NCBI GenBank assembly: GCA_045654885.1
Contig: JAZOOF010000011.1
Location: 1-64,000, forward strand
Source of the DNA: HGM04593 sp045654885
GTDB lineage: Bacteria; Bacteroidota; Bacteroidia; Bacteroidales; Bacteroidaceae
Reading direction: 5' to 3'
DNA: 64,000 bases
In this document: positions 1 through 7,740 of the stretch, piece after piece
How the letters are laid out: each line of letters starts with the position of its first letter
Numbering within the stretch: position 1 is the first letter of the stretch
Position numbers and translations under genes: made by a program
Notes under the pieces: generated by a model
Told to the model about the DNA's origin: nothing
The model's input: the letters and a program-made list of their open reading frames with translations, nothing else
Databases searched by the model: none

Positions 1-23
1 ATAATGTTCTGCAATTTTTCTGC

Positions 24-197
24 TTATTCCCATTTATGTTCCCAAAGATTTCCCCATTCTCCGCGTCGTTGTGCAGGAGCGCCAAATTCGGAATCATCAC
101 TATCAGGAGCATTACCGCTGATAGCAAAACTACCTTCTACCTCTACCTCGATTACCTCTACCATAGGAGGCTCGTAAAAAAACTCTTTACTTTTCAT
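24..197 (-). CDS. Short acidic peptide, unknown function (57 aa)
   Basis: An ATG at 195-197 opens a 57-codon frame ending in TAA at 24-26. The product begins MKSKEFFYEPPMVEVIEVEV, then continues with a Gly/Ser/Asp-rich middle and a Trp-rich, charged C-terminus (EWGNLWEHKWE). The N-terminal pattern (Y-x-x-P-x-V-E-V-I-E-V) is one I recall from many small, usually unannotated Bacteroides and Prevotella peptides; that is memory, not a search. There is no signal peptide or membrane segment. The nearest TAnnTTTG match on this strand is at 594-601, far upstream. Function is unknown; I am fairly sure it is a real gene because of the family-like N-terminus. Confidence 0.6.
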   Translation of the reverse strand: MKSKEFFYEPPMVEVIEVEVEGSFAISGNAPDSDDSEFGAPAQRRGEWGNLWEHKWE

Positions 198-939
198 ATC
201 TTTTGATTTTTGTAATTTATCTTGTTGCTAATTGAATCAAATAAAATACGACGTTTCGGAAAAGGCACGATGAATGCCGACCGATAACGTCGTAATATGA
301 TAATGCAATGCTTCGGCAGCCGCCACACGGAGGGGCGGAGCACCATTGCGTAGATAAAAGTCTGAGGAAAATGTCAGCAAAACCCGAGAAAAGGACTTTG
401 CCAACTCTTTGATAATTAAGATATTTTCTATAAAATACGCGCGATGAGAAGTGTGTGTTTACACGAATTCCGCACATAAGCAAATTATCCACGACATATT
501 TTGCTGAAATCAAGTGATTTCCGCAACTGTCTAAAAGACTGTATGTCATTGAATAATTGTTCATTCTTTTCTGTTAATGCGTATTTATCTACGCAAAAGT
601 AATCAAAATTTTGCACAAGACGTTATTAGTGAAGCACTTTTTAGCATTTACGAGACTGTTTTTCCTTAAAAGAGCAGAAATGATACTCCTGAAATGAAAA
701 ATGATGCTCAAGGATGTAAAAATGACCTTCAAAAGCATAGGATGACACCAAAAATGGCACCAAAAATTAAAGAATGAAACTCTATGTTCTTGAAGCAAAC
801 TTCTGAAATGATAGTATGGGGGGGGGCAATAAACGACTGCTTTGGAAAAGAAAAATAAGATGGTATACCACACCTATGAAAGTCCAAAATCTTTCTTCTT
901 TTGAGAAGTAAAAAGAGTATGTTTCTGGCACTTAATAAC
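198..939. other. 742-bp spacer without a convincing gene
   Basis: This stretch separates the short peptide gene from the malic enzyme terminator. It holds a minus-strand match to the Bacteroidetes -7 box (TACTTTTG, 594-601), a run of nine G at 818-826 and three degenerate 21-22 nt repeats at 678-741. An ATG frame at 217-564 (115 codons) lies just downstream of the -7 match. Its translation is Cys/Leu/Arg-rich without recognisable features, so I do not call it. The promoter match may instead give the short peptide gene a leader of about 390 nt. Confidence 0.5.
678..741. repeat. Three degenerate 21-22 nt tandem units
   Basis: Units start at 678, 699 and 720. All begin AAATGA and the first two share ATGAT-x-CTC. 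Period is 21, 21 and 22 nt with no spacers, so it is not a CRISPR array. A fourth, poorer unit may follow from 742. Confidence 0.4.
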
Positions 940-976
940 ATACGCGAGGCAAATTCTTAAAATTTACCTCGCGTAT
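940..976 (-). terminator. Hairpin downstream of the malic enzyme gene
   Basis: A 15-bp stem with one mismatch (ATACGCGAGGCAAAT, 940-954, against 962-976) and a 7-nt loop lies 19 bp beyond the malic enzyme stop codon. In the minus direction the left arm ends in a T-containing stretch rather than a long U run. Confidence 0.65.
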
Positions 977-995
977 ATATAGTATTAATAAGCTA

Positions 996-3275
996 TTACT
1001 TCCTCTTGTTAACCATTGCATCGATTGCGGCAACGGCTGTGATGTTGAGAATCTCCTGCACTGAGCTTTCGAAATCGATGAAGTGGATTGGCTTGTTCAA
1101 TCCCATCTGGATTGGTCCGATAATCTCGGTATCAGAGCCAAGGGCCTGCATCATCTTGTATGACGATGAAGCCGAGTTCAAGTTGGGGAACACAAGTGCA
1201 TTCACTTCCCTGCCCTTGAGTTTGTTGAACGGATACTTCTTGTCGCGCAACTCGCTGTTCATTGCAATGTTCACCTGCATCTCGCCGTCGAGCAACCAAT
1301 CGGGGTAGTTCTCGTGAATGTGGGCTACAGCCTTGCGCACGCGCTCGGCGCTACCGCCCTGGTCGGTGCCGAAGTTAGAATATGATGCCATTGCTATCAC
1401 CGGCTCGTGGTTGAAGAAACGTACCGATTTCTCGGTGAGGCGTGCAATGTCAATGATTGTCTCCAAATCGGGGGCACGGTTAATCAATGTATCGGCAACA
1501 AAGTATGTTCCCTTTTTTGAGTTGATGATGTGCATTGTAGCGAAAGTGCTGTAGCCCTCCTGCATGCCAATCACCTCCTTGGCAACCTTGATGGTGTTCG
1601 AGAACTTTGTATAGAGGCCTGTCACAAAAGCATCGGCATCGCCGGTCTCAACCATCATCATACCAAAGTAGTTGCGCTCGAACATCTTGTCGTTTGCCTC
1701 TTCAATGGTATAGCCCTCGCGCTGGCGCTTGTTGGTAAGGATTTGTGCATAACGCTCACGACGCTCTGCCTCATTAGGATGACGCAGGTTAACCACCTCA
1801 ATGCCTTCGAGGCTCAATCCGAGTTCTGCAGCGAGTTTATTGATAACTTCGTCGTTACCCAAAAGGATAGGTTGGCATATACCCTCCTCCTTCGCCTGTA
1901 CGGCAGCCTTCATCATTGAAGGATGTGCGCCCTCGGCAAAGACAACGCGCTGTGTCTCGGTACGTGCCATGTCATGAATCTGCTGTGTGAGCTTTGACTC
2001 ACGACCCATGAACTCGAGCAGGTGCTCCTTGTACTTCTCCCAGTCGGTAATCTCCTTGCGCGCAACACCGCTTGCAATGGCAGCCTTTGCCACGGCTGTA
2101 GAGACCTCCACCAAAAGACGTGGGTCAACAGGCTTTGGAATGAAGTAGTCGCGACCGAACGAGAGCTTGCCCACCTTGTACACCTTGTTCACAATCTCGG
2201 GAACTGGCTGCTTTGCAAGGTTTGCGATAGCATGCACGGCGGCGAGTTTCATCTCCTCGTTGATGGCTGTTGCTGCAACATCAAGCGCACCACGGAAAAT
2301 ATAAGGGAAACCGATAACGTTGTTAATCTGGTTAGGATAGTCGCTGCGACCGGTACTCATGAGCACATCGGGACGGCAAGCCATTGCAGCCTCATAGGTA
2401 ATCTCGGGCTCAGGGTTTGCCAAAGCAAAGACAATGGGGTCATTTGCCATTGAGCGTACCATATCCTGCGAGAGGACATTGCCCTTTGAAAGGCCAAGGA
2501 ACACATCGGCACCCACAATTGCCTCGGCAAGTGTAGTGATATCGGTGCGTGATGTCGCGAATTCCACCTTCTCGGGGGTGAGGTTGGTACGTGAAGTGCT
2601 TATTACACCACGGCTGTCGAGCATTACGATATTCTCGCGCTTTACGCCAAGCGCAAGATATAGCTTTGTACAAGAGATAGCTGCAGCACCTGCGCCGTTT
2701 ACAACCACCTTGACATCGCCAATCTTCTTGCCGTTGACCTCAAGGGCATTGAGCAAGCCGGCAGCCGAAATAATGGCTGTGCCATGCTGGTCGTCGTGCA
2801 TAACAGGGATATCGAGTTCCTCTTTAAGGCGACGTTCAATCTCAAAACACTCGGGTGCCTTGATATCCTCAAGATTGATACCGCCGAATGTAGGGGCAAT
2901 GGCTTTCACTGCCTGAATGAACTTCTCGGGGTCCTGTTCATCGACCTCAATATCAAAAACGTCGATACCGGCGTATATTTTGAAGAGCAATCCCTTACCC
3001 TCCATCACAGGCTTGCCTGCAAGAGGGCCTATGTTACCCAAGCCAAGAACGGCTGTACCGTTTGAAATTACGGCAACGAGGTTGCCCTTGTCGGTATATT
3101 TATATGCGTCATTGGGGTTCTCCTTAATCTCGAGACAGGGTTCTGCAACACCCGGAGAGTATGCCAACGAAAGGTCGGTCTGTGTAAAATATGGTTTTGT
3201 AGGAACTACCTCAATCTTTCCGGGACGTTTTCCCGCGTGGTAGTTCAATGCATCTTCTTTGGTAATCTTTGCCAT
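996..3275 (-). CDS. maeB: NADP-dependent malic enzyme with phosphotransacetylase-like domain
   Basis: A 759-residue MaeB-type enzyme that oxidatively decarboxylates malate to pyruvate with NADPH formation in the cytoplasm. The N-terminal half carries the malic and NAD-binding domains (YSPGVAEPC near residue 43, a VVNGAGAAA dinucleotide loop). The C-terminal ~330 residues form a phosphate acetyl/butyryl transferase-like domain (DTEIIGPIQMGLNKP), usually regulatory in this family. Length is typical. I start at MAKITKEDAL (3275); the open frame extends 34 codons further, but that extension would run back through the spacer into the end of the upstream gene. It is last in a probable dapA-TIGR02757-maeB operon: the gap to the upstream gene is 34 bp and a hairpin follows. 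Confidence 0.95.
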   Translation of the reverse strand: MAKITKEDALNYHAGKRPGKIEVVPTKPYFTQTDLSLAYSPGVAEPCLEIKENPNDAYKYTDKGNLVAVISNGTAVLGLGNIGPLAGKPVMEGKGLLFKIYAGIDVFDIEVDEQDPEKFIQAVKAIAPTFGGINLEDIKAPECFEIERRLKEELDIPVMHDDQHGTAIISAAGLLNALEVNGKKIGDVKVVVNGAGAAAISCTKLYLALGVKRENIVMLDSRGVISTSRTNLTPEKVEFATSRTDITTLAEAIVGADVFLGLSKGNVLSQDMVRSMANDPIVFALANPEPEITYEAAMACRPDVLMSTGRSDYPNQINNVIGFPYIFRGALDVAATAINEEMKLAAVHAIANLAKQPVPEIVNKVYKVGKLSFGRDYFIPKPVDPRLLVEVSTAVAKAAIASGVARKEITDWEKYKEHLLEFMGRESKLTQQIHDMARTETQRVVFAEGAHPSMMKAAVQAKEEGICQPILLGNDEVINKLAAELGLSLEGIEVVNLRHPNEAERRERYAQILTNKRQREGYTIEEANDKMFERNYFGMMMVETGDADAFVTGLYTKFSNTIKVAKEVIGMQEGYSTFATMHIINSKKGTYFVADTLINRAPDLETIIDIARLTEKSVRFFNHEPVIAMASYSNFGTDQGGSAERVRKAVAHIHENYPDWLLDGEMQVNIAMNSELRDKKYPFNKLKGREVNALVFPNLNSASSSYKMMQALGSDTEIIGPIQMGLNKPIHFIDFESSVQEILNITAVAAIDAMVNKRK

Positions 3276-3309
3276 TTTTATTGTGTTTTGCCTTATAATT
3301 ATTAAGGTA

Positions 3310-4095
3310 TTATATTTTTGTTTCTTGTATCTCACATATAAAGTTGTCGCCGGCCTCGCCAACACCGAAAAGCGCAAAATCGTACTTTACGGGGTCATCG
3401 GGAGAGAGCTTGCGTAACTGCGCAGTCAACTCCTCAACCGTCTTGCGGTCATTCTGTTTACGGGTAATTAATCCCAGAAGGCGCGCCGTGCGTGCAACAT
3501 GCACATCGAGCGGAATCATGAGTTCAGCCGGAGAGACAGCGTTCCATATACCCAAATCCACCACTCCATCCTTGCGGCATAGCCAGCGGAGCATCATATG
3601 CATCCTTTTGCAGGCCGATGCCGGCTTGCCTTTCTGTGCCACAGGATTGCTTATGTGCCTTGTGGTTGCCCCACCGTTTGCCGCAGCCATCTCGCTGCGC
3701 AAATTCTCAATGCCCTCCCATACCGTGCAGTCAAGGAAAAGCCTCTCCATTGTCCCGTACTTGGCATATATGCTTCTCAATCCACGGCATATATATTTGA
3801 AGTCACGTGCAAAGAATGTACGGTGAATATTCAGCGAGTCTTCGAGCTGTTCCCACTCGCCACTCATGACATAGTCATAGGGGGCCGAGTGCATTATATC
3901 GTGGAACATCTTTCGCCCCGAGGCCAGAATCATTTTCCTGTTTCCCCAAGCGATTATTGAGGCCAACAGAGCGACAATCTCAACATCCTCGCGACGGGTA
4001 AAGGAGTGGGGAAAAGAGACCGGGTCGTTCTTGATAAACTCCTTGCAGTTGTACGTTGCAAGCTTTTCGTCAAGTACCGCTCTCAAATGTTCCAT
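3310..4095 (-). CDS. TIGR02757 family protein (DUF2400)
   Basis: A 261-residue protein of the TIGR02757/DUF2400 family, common in Bacteroidetes and other phyla. Recognisable pieces are the N-terminal YNCKEFIKNDPVSFPH, the LASIIAWGNRKMI helix, and the C-terminal PLDVHVARTARLLGL...DPVKYDFALFGVGE block. The helix-hairpin-helix character resembles DNA glycosylases, but no activity is established to my knowledge. It sits 28 bp after dapA and 34 bp before maeB on the same strand, so co-transcription is likely. Confidence 0.88.
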   Translation of the reverse strand: MEHLRAVLDEKLATYNCKEFIKNDPVSFPHSFTRREDVEIVALLASIIAWGNRKMILASGRKMFHDIMHSAPYDYVMSGEWEQLEDSLNIHRTFFARDFKYICRGLRSIYAKYGTMERLFLDCTVWEGIENLRSEMAAANGGATTRHISNPVAQKGKPASACKRMHMMLRWLCRKDGVVDLGIWNAVSPAELMIPLDVHVARTARLLGLITRKQNDRKTVEELTAQLRKLSPDDPVKYDFALFGVGEAGDNFICEIQETKI

Positions 4096-4123
4096 ATTCC
4101 CTCTCTTTGCAAACGCTTTAATT

Positions 4124-5005
4124 TTAAAGCATTGTCATTGCCTGCTCCAATTCGCTGTATGTGTCGTCACATGCAGGGACGAGCGGCAGACGTAGAACAT
4201 TCTCAACCTTGCCGTGAATATTGAGCAGCGCCTTGATGCCCGATGGGTTGCCATCGACGAAGATGAGCTGGAAGAGTTCGTTCAGCCTGTCGTGCTGATT
4301 ACGTGCATCGCTCACGCGTCCCTCCTGCATAGCACGTACAAGCGCTATCATCTCTTTTGGATAGGCATTTCCGAACACCGAGATTACACCCACACCGCCG
4401 GCTTCCATAATGTCCACGGTAAGTGCATCATCACCCGAGAAGACATCGAAGTGAGGGGGTTTCAGTGCAATGAGTTCCTTGAGCTGTGCAAGGTTGCCCG
4501 ATGCAGCCTTGTATCCCACGATGTTTGGACACTCATTGGCAAGACGCGCAACTGTTGCGGGAAGAATGTTCACACCTGTGCGGCCTGGAACATTGTACAT
4601 GTAGATAGGAAGGTCGGTAGCCTCGGCAATAGCCTTGTAGTGGCGATAGATTCCCTCCTGAACAGGCTTGTTGTAGTATGGAGCGATAGAGAGGATGGCA
4701 TCGACACCTGTGAGGTCCTCGGTCTTAATTTCCTCGACCACATTGCGTGTGCAGTTGCCACCGATACCCAACATAATAGGCATGCGGCCGTCAACCTGTT
4801 TTATGATGCGCTTTCGAATCTCACGTTTCTCATCGGTTGTCAACGTAGGAGTTTCGCCTGTTGTGCCAAGCACACACAGGAAATCGGTTCCGCAGTCAAT
4901 GTGCATCTGCACAAGCTGCTCAAGGGCTGCATAATCAACCTCGCCCTCGGCTGTAAAGGGAGTCACAATGGCAACGCCCATTCCTTTCAGTGTTTTTCGC
5001 ATCAT
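4124..5005 (-). CDS. dapA: 4-hydroxy-tetrahydrodipicolinate synthase
   Basis: A 293-residue DapA condensing pyruvate and aspartate semialdehyde, the first committed step to lysine and diaminopimelate. Visible family marks: GVAIVTPF at the N-terminus, the GTTGE phosphate/substrate loop (GTTGETPTLT), the Tyr of YMYNVPGRTG and the Schiff-base Lys of GYKAASGN. Length is standard. Two adjacent Met codons (5005, 5002) could start it. A minus-strand TAATTTTG box at 5032-5039 fits a promoter about 20 nt upstream of the start site. Confidence 0.96.
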   Translation of the reverse strand: MMRKTLKGMGVAIVTPFTAEGEVDYAALEQLVQMHIDCGTDFLCVLGTTGETPTLTTDEKREIRKRIIKQVDGRMPIMLGIGGNCTRNVVEEIKTEDLTGVDAILSIAPYYNKPVQEGIYRHYKAIAEATDLPIYMYNVPGRTGVNILPATVARLANECPNIVGYKAASGNLAQLKELIALKPPHFDVFSGDDALTVDIMEAGGVGVISVFGNAYPKEMIALVRAMQEGRVSDARNQHDRLNELFQLIFVDGNPSGIKALLNIHGKVENVLRLPLVPACDDTYSELEQAMTML

Positions 5006-5031
5006 AAAATTTTGAATTTATTTTCGGGGTG

Positions 5032-5039
5032 CAAAATTA
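5032..5039 (-). promoter_or_regulatory. Promoter -7 box for dapA
   Basis: On the minus strand this reads TAATTTTG, an exact match to the Bacteroidetes -7 consensus TAnnTTTG. The expected start of transcription is near 5025, giving a leader of about 20 nt to the dapA ATG. No good -33 TTTG at the expected spacing was seen. Confidence 0.5.
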
Positions 5040-5099
5040 CATCTTTTTTCGCTATATTTATATTAAATATAATGACAAAATACAATATTTTAATCTCAT

Positions 5100-7109
5100 T
5101 TAAGATTTTGCAGTCTCAAGCATCTGCAGGAACTCCTCCTCTGCCACAAGACGCACACCCATTTTCTGCGCCTTCTCGAGCTTGGACGGTCCCATATTCT
5201 CGCCCATGAGAATGAATGACGTAGACTTGCTCACACTGCCCACGTTCTTTCCGCCGTTGCGCTCAATAATCTCCTTGTACTCGTCGCGCGAGCGGTGCGT
5301 GAACACGCCGCTTATCACAATGCTCTGCCCTTTGAAGATGTCGCTTTTCTCAACACCCTCCTCCTCCTCGACCTCGAATTTGAGCCCGGCCTCCCTGAGC
5401 CTTTCAACAAGCAGTCTGTTATCCTCCTTTGCAAAGAATGCACGCACGGCACCGGCTATGCGCTCGCCAATCTCGTCAACAGCGGTCAGTTCATCGAAAG
5501 AGGCCGCCATCAGGGCGTCAACATTTCCGAATGCACGCGCCAGACGCTTTGCCACCGTAGCACCCACAAAACGTATTCCAAGAGCAAACAGCACCCTCTC
5601 GAACGGCACCTGCATGGAAGCCTTTGCGCCGTTAACAATGTTCATTGCCGACTTTTCGCCCATGCGTGGCAGGAACATCAGGTCCTCGGGCTGAATGGTG
5701 TATATATCCGCGATGTCCTTTATCAGGCCATAGTTGTAGAGCTGTTCAATCGTCTCGGGGCCTATGGAGTCTATGTTCATTGCCTCACGCGAAACGAAAT
5801 GCTCAATCTTGCCTTTGATTTGCGGCGGACATGCCGTGTCGTTGGGGCAATAGTGCGCAGCCTCACCGTCGTAACGCACAAGCGGAGTGCCGCACTCGGG
5901 GCAGTTCTTTATGAAAGAGACCTTCTCGCCAAGCATGAAGCGTGCCGATGTATCGACACCTGTTATTTTGGGGATGATTTCACCACCCTTCTCCACGTAT
6001 ACCATGTCGCCTATGTGAAGGTCAAATTTTTCTATTATATCGGCATTATGAAGCGAGGCACGCTTGACCACTGTACCCGACAACTGCACCGGGTCGAGGT
6101 TGGCAACCGGAGTGACGACACCCGTGCGCCCCACTTGGTAAGTGACCTCATTGAGGCGTGTAACGGCGCTTTCGGCCTGAAATTTATATGCTATAGCCCA
6201 ACGCGGCGACTTGGCCGTGTAGCCCAGGCTCCTTTGCTGGCGCAGAGAGTTCACCTTGAGCACAATGCCATCGGTGGCAAAGGGCAAGTTCTTGCGCTCG
6301 GCATCCATGCGGTCAATAAAAGCGAATACCTCGTCAATGGTGCGGCATTTGCATGTAGTTTCTGAGATTTTGAAGCCCCACCGGCGGGCAGCCTCAAGGT
6401 TCTCATAGTGTCCTTCGGCCGGCAGCTGCTCGCCAAGCAGGAAATAGAGGTAGGCATCGAGCGAACGCTTTGCCACGACCGATGAATCCTGCAGTTTCAA
6501 TGTTCCCGACGCCGCATTGCGTGGATTGGCAAACAGTTGTTCACCTGCAGCGGCACGTTCCTCGTTCAGTCGTTCGAACACCACCCAGGGCATGAGCACT
6601 TCGCCGCGTATCTCAAACTCGGCCGGATAGCCGCTGCCCGAGAGCACCAACGGCACAGTGCGTATTGTCTTTACGTTGACCGTGACATCGTCGCCCTTCT
6701 CGCCGTCGCCGCGTGTAACGGCGCGCTCCAGCTTGCCGTCGACGTATGTCAATGAGATTGATGTACCGTCGAACTTCAGCTCGCAACAAATCTCGAAATC
6801 CTCGTTCAGCGCACGTTTCACCCTGTCGAAGAACTCGGCAACCTCCTCCTTGGAATAGGTGTTTCCAAGCGAAAGCATAGGGTATTTGTGCTGCACCTGC
6901 CTGAACTCCTTTGTAATGTCCGAACCCACGCGCAGGGTCGGCGAGGTGGGGTCATACATATCGGGGTTGGCAGCCTCCAAATCCTGCAGCTCACGCATGA
7001 GCATATCGAACTCGATATCACCAATTGTCGGCGAGTTGAGGACATAATAATTGTGGTTATGTTCATGCAGCTGCCTGCGCAGCTCAAGTATACGCGCTTT
7101 TGAATCCAT
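5100..7109 (-). CDS. ligA: NAD-dependent DNA ligase
   Basis: A 669-residue LigA that seals nicks during replication and repair. Domains in order: Ia (YYVLNSPTIGD), adenylation domain with the active Lys in ELKFDG, OB fold, four-Cys zinc finger (CPECGTPL...YCPNDTACP), helix-hairpin-helix region (FVGATVAKRL) and a C-terminal BRCT domain (IVISGVFTHRSRDEYKEIIE). Start chosen at MDSKARIL (7109); upstream codons run into a terminator hairpin. It is separated from dapA by 94 bp that contain the dapA promoter. Confidence 0.97.
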   Translation of the reverse strand: MDSKARILELRRQLHEHNHNYYVLNSPTIGDIEFDMLMRELQDLEAANPDMYDPTSPTLRVGSDITKEFRQVQHKYPMLSLGNTYSKEEVAEFFDRVKRALNEDFEICCELKFDGTSISLTYVDGKLERAVTRGDGEKGDDVTVNVKTIRTVPLVLSGSGYPAEFEIRGEVLMPWVVFERLNEERAAAGEQLFANPRNAASGTLKLQDSSVVAKRSLDAYLYFLLGEQLPAEGHYENLEAARRWGFKISETTCKCRTIDEVFAFIDRMDAERKNLPFATDGIVLKVNSLRQQRSLGYTAKSPRWAIAYKFQAESAVTRLNEVTYQVGRTGVVTPVANLDPVQLSGTVVKRASLHNADIIEKFDLHIGDMVYVEKGGEIIPKITGVDTSARFMLGEKVSFIKNCPECGTPLVRYDGEAAHYCPNDTACPPQIKGKIEHFVSREAMNIDSIGPETIEQLYNYGLIKDIADIYTIQPEDLMFLPRMGEKSAMNIVNGAKASMQVPFERVLFALGIRFVGATVAKRLARAFGNVDALMAASFDELTAVDEIGERIAGAVRAFFAKEDNRLLVERLREAGLKFEVEEEEGVEKSDIFKGQSIVISGVFTHRSRDEYKEIIERNGGKNVGSVSKSTSFILMGENMGPSKLEKAQKMGVRLVAEEEFLQMLETAKS

Positions 7110-7147
7110 AGGTATCATTTTTCTCTCTGCGAAGATACAAAAAAAGA

Positions 7148-7172
7148 GGTGTGATTTCAACGAAACCACACC
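7148..7172 (-). terminator. Rho-independent terminator of the small lipoprotein gene
   Basis: An 11-bp stem (GGTGTGATTTC against GAAACCACACC, one mismatch) with a 3-nt loop. On the minus strand the stem is followed by CTTTTTTT, a clear U-tract. It lies between the lipoprotein stop (7197) and the ligA start. Confidence 0.8.
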
Positions 7173-7196
7173 GCTTTTGTAAATTATTAATGCTTT

Positions 7197-7619
7197 TTAG
7201 AACTCGGCACAAGCGAATGTCACCAAACGGAAATTTTTCTTGTAGATGGTCACTGTCTTTGTGCTCACGTTGTATGTAACACCCAAAGACTTGTCGGCCT
7301 TCACGTAACCGTTTGAAACGGCAGAGAAGCCCTCCTTGCGCAAAGACTGTGCGTAGATGTTCCACGCAGCATCGTCCTGCTCATATATGAATGTAATTGA
7401 ATTGGCAGTAACAACATAGCCCTGCGATGTCTGTCCGTACATTGGGAAAGCAGCCATCAATGGAGAGAGGGCAATCTGCTGTGCAGGCTGCATTTCACTC
7501 ATTTCGTAGCCATTCTTCTTAAATGCCTTTGCTGCAGACTTTGTAGAGCTGCATGATGTTGTTGCAAGAGCCACAAACAGCAGCATTACTGTAACCGATA
7601 ATGTAAAAATCTTTTTCAT
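7197..7619 (-). CDS. Small predicted lipoprotein, unknown function
   Basis: A 140-residue protein starting MKKIFTLSVTVMLLF with a lipobox (ATTSC), so likely exported and lipid-anchored. The mature part is a single small domain rich in alternating hydrophobic and polar residues (YVVTANSITFIYEQDDAAWNI, GVTYNVSTKTVTIYKK), suggesting a beta-rich fold. I do not recognise a named family. It is a single-gene unit with its own terminator; the virion locus A begins 121 bp upstream. Confidence 0.75.
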   Translation of the reverse strand: MKKIFTLSVTVMLLFVALATTSCSSTKSAAKAFKKNGYEMSEMQPAQQIALSPLMAAFPMYGQTSQGYVVTANSITFIYEQDDAAWNIYAQSLRKEGFSAVSNGYVKADKSLGVTYNVSTKTVTIYKKNFRLVTFACAEF

Positions 7620-7740
7620 AACTGTCTTTATTTTTATTGATATACTTTTATATTTCACACACAACCGAATGTGCAGATGTGAAGTCTATGCAAAAATATA
7701 TCAATCAAATGCAAAAAACAACAGTAGGGACAAAAGTTTT

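Noticed and set aside
217..564. 115-codon ATG frame on minus with a -7 box upstream
   Set aside because: The translation is rich in Cys, Leu and Arg, with no family-like pattern, and it ends just before the short peptide gene. The promoter box may serve that gene instead.
678..741. CRISPR array
   Set aside because: Units are contiguous, degenerate and only three; there are no spacers. The orphan Cas2-like gene is 17 kb away.
818..826. Nine-G run as a phase-variable tract
   Set aside because: It lies in a spacer about 270 bp upstream of any called start on that strand, so no gene is clearly affected by slippage.
4214..5209. 331-codon plus-strand frame over dapA
   Set aside because: Antisense shadow of dapA and the end of ligA; composition follows the codons of the real genes.
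5295..6365. 356-codon plus-strand frame over ligA
   Set aside because: Antisense shadow of ligA, which has all its motifs on the minus strand.
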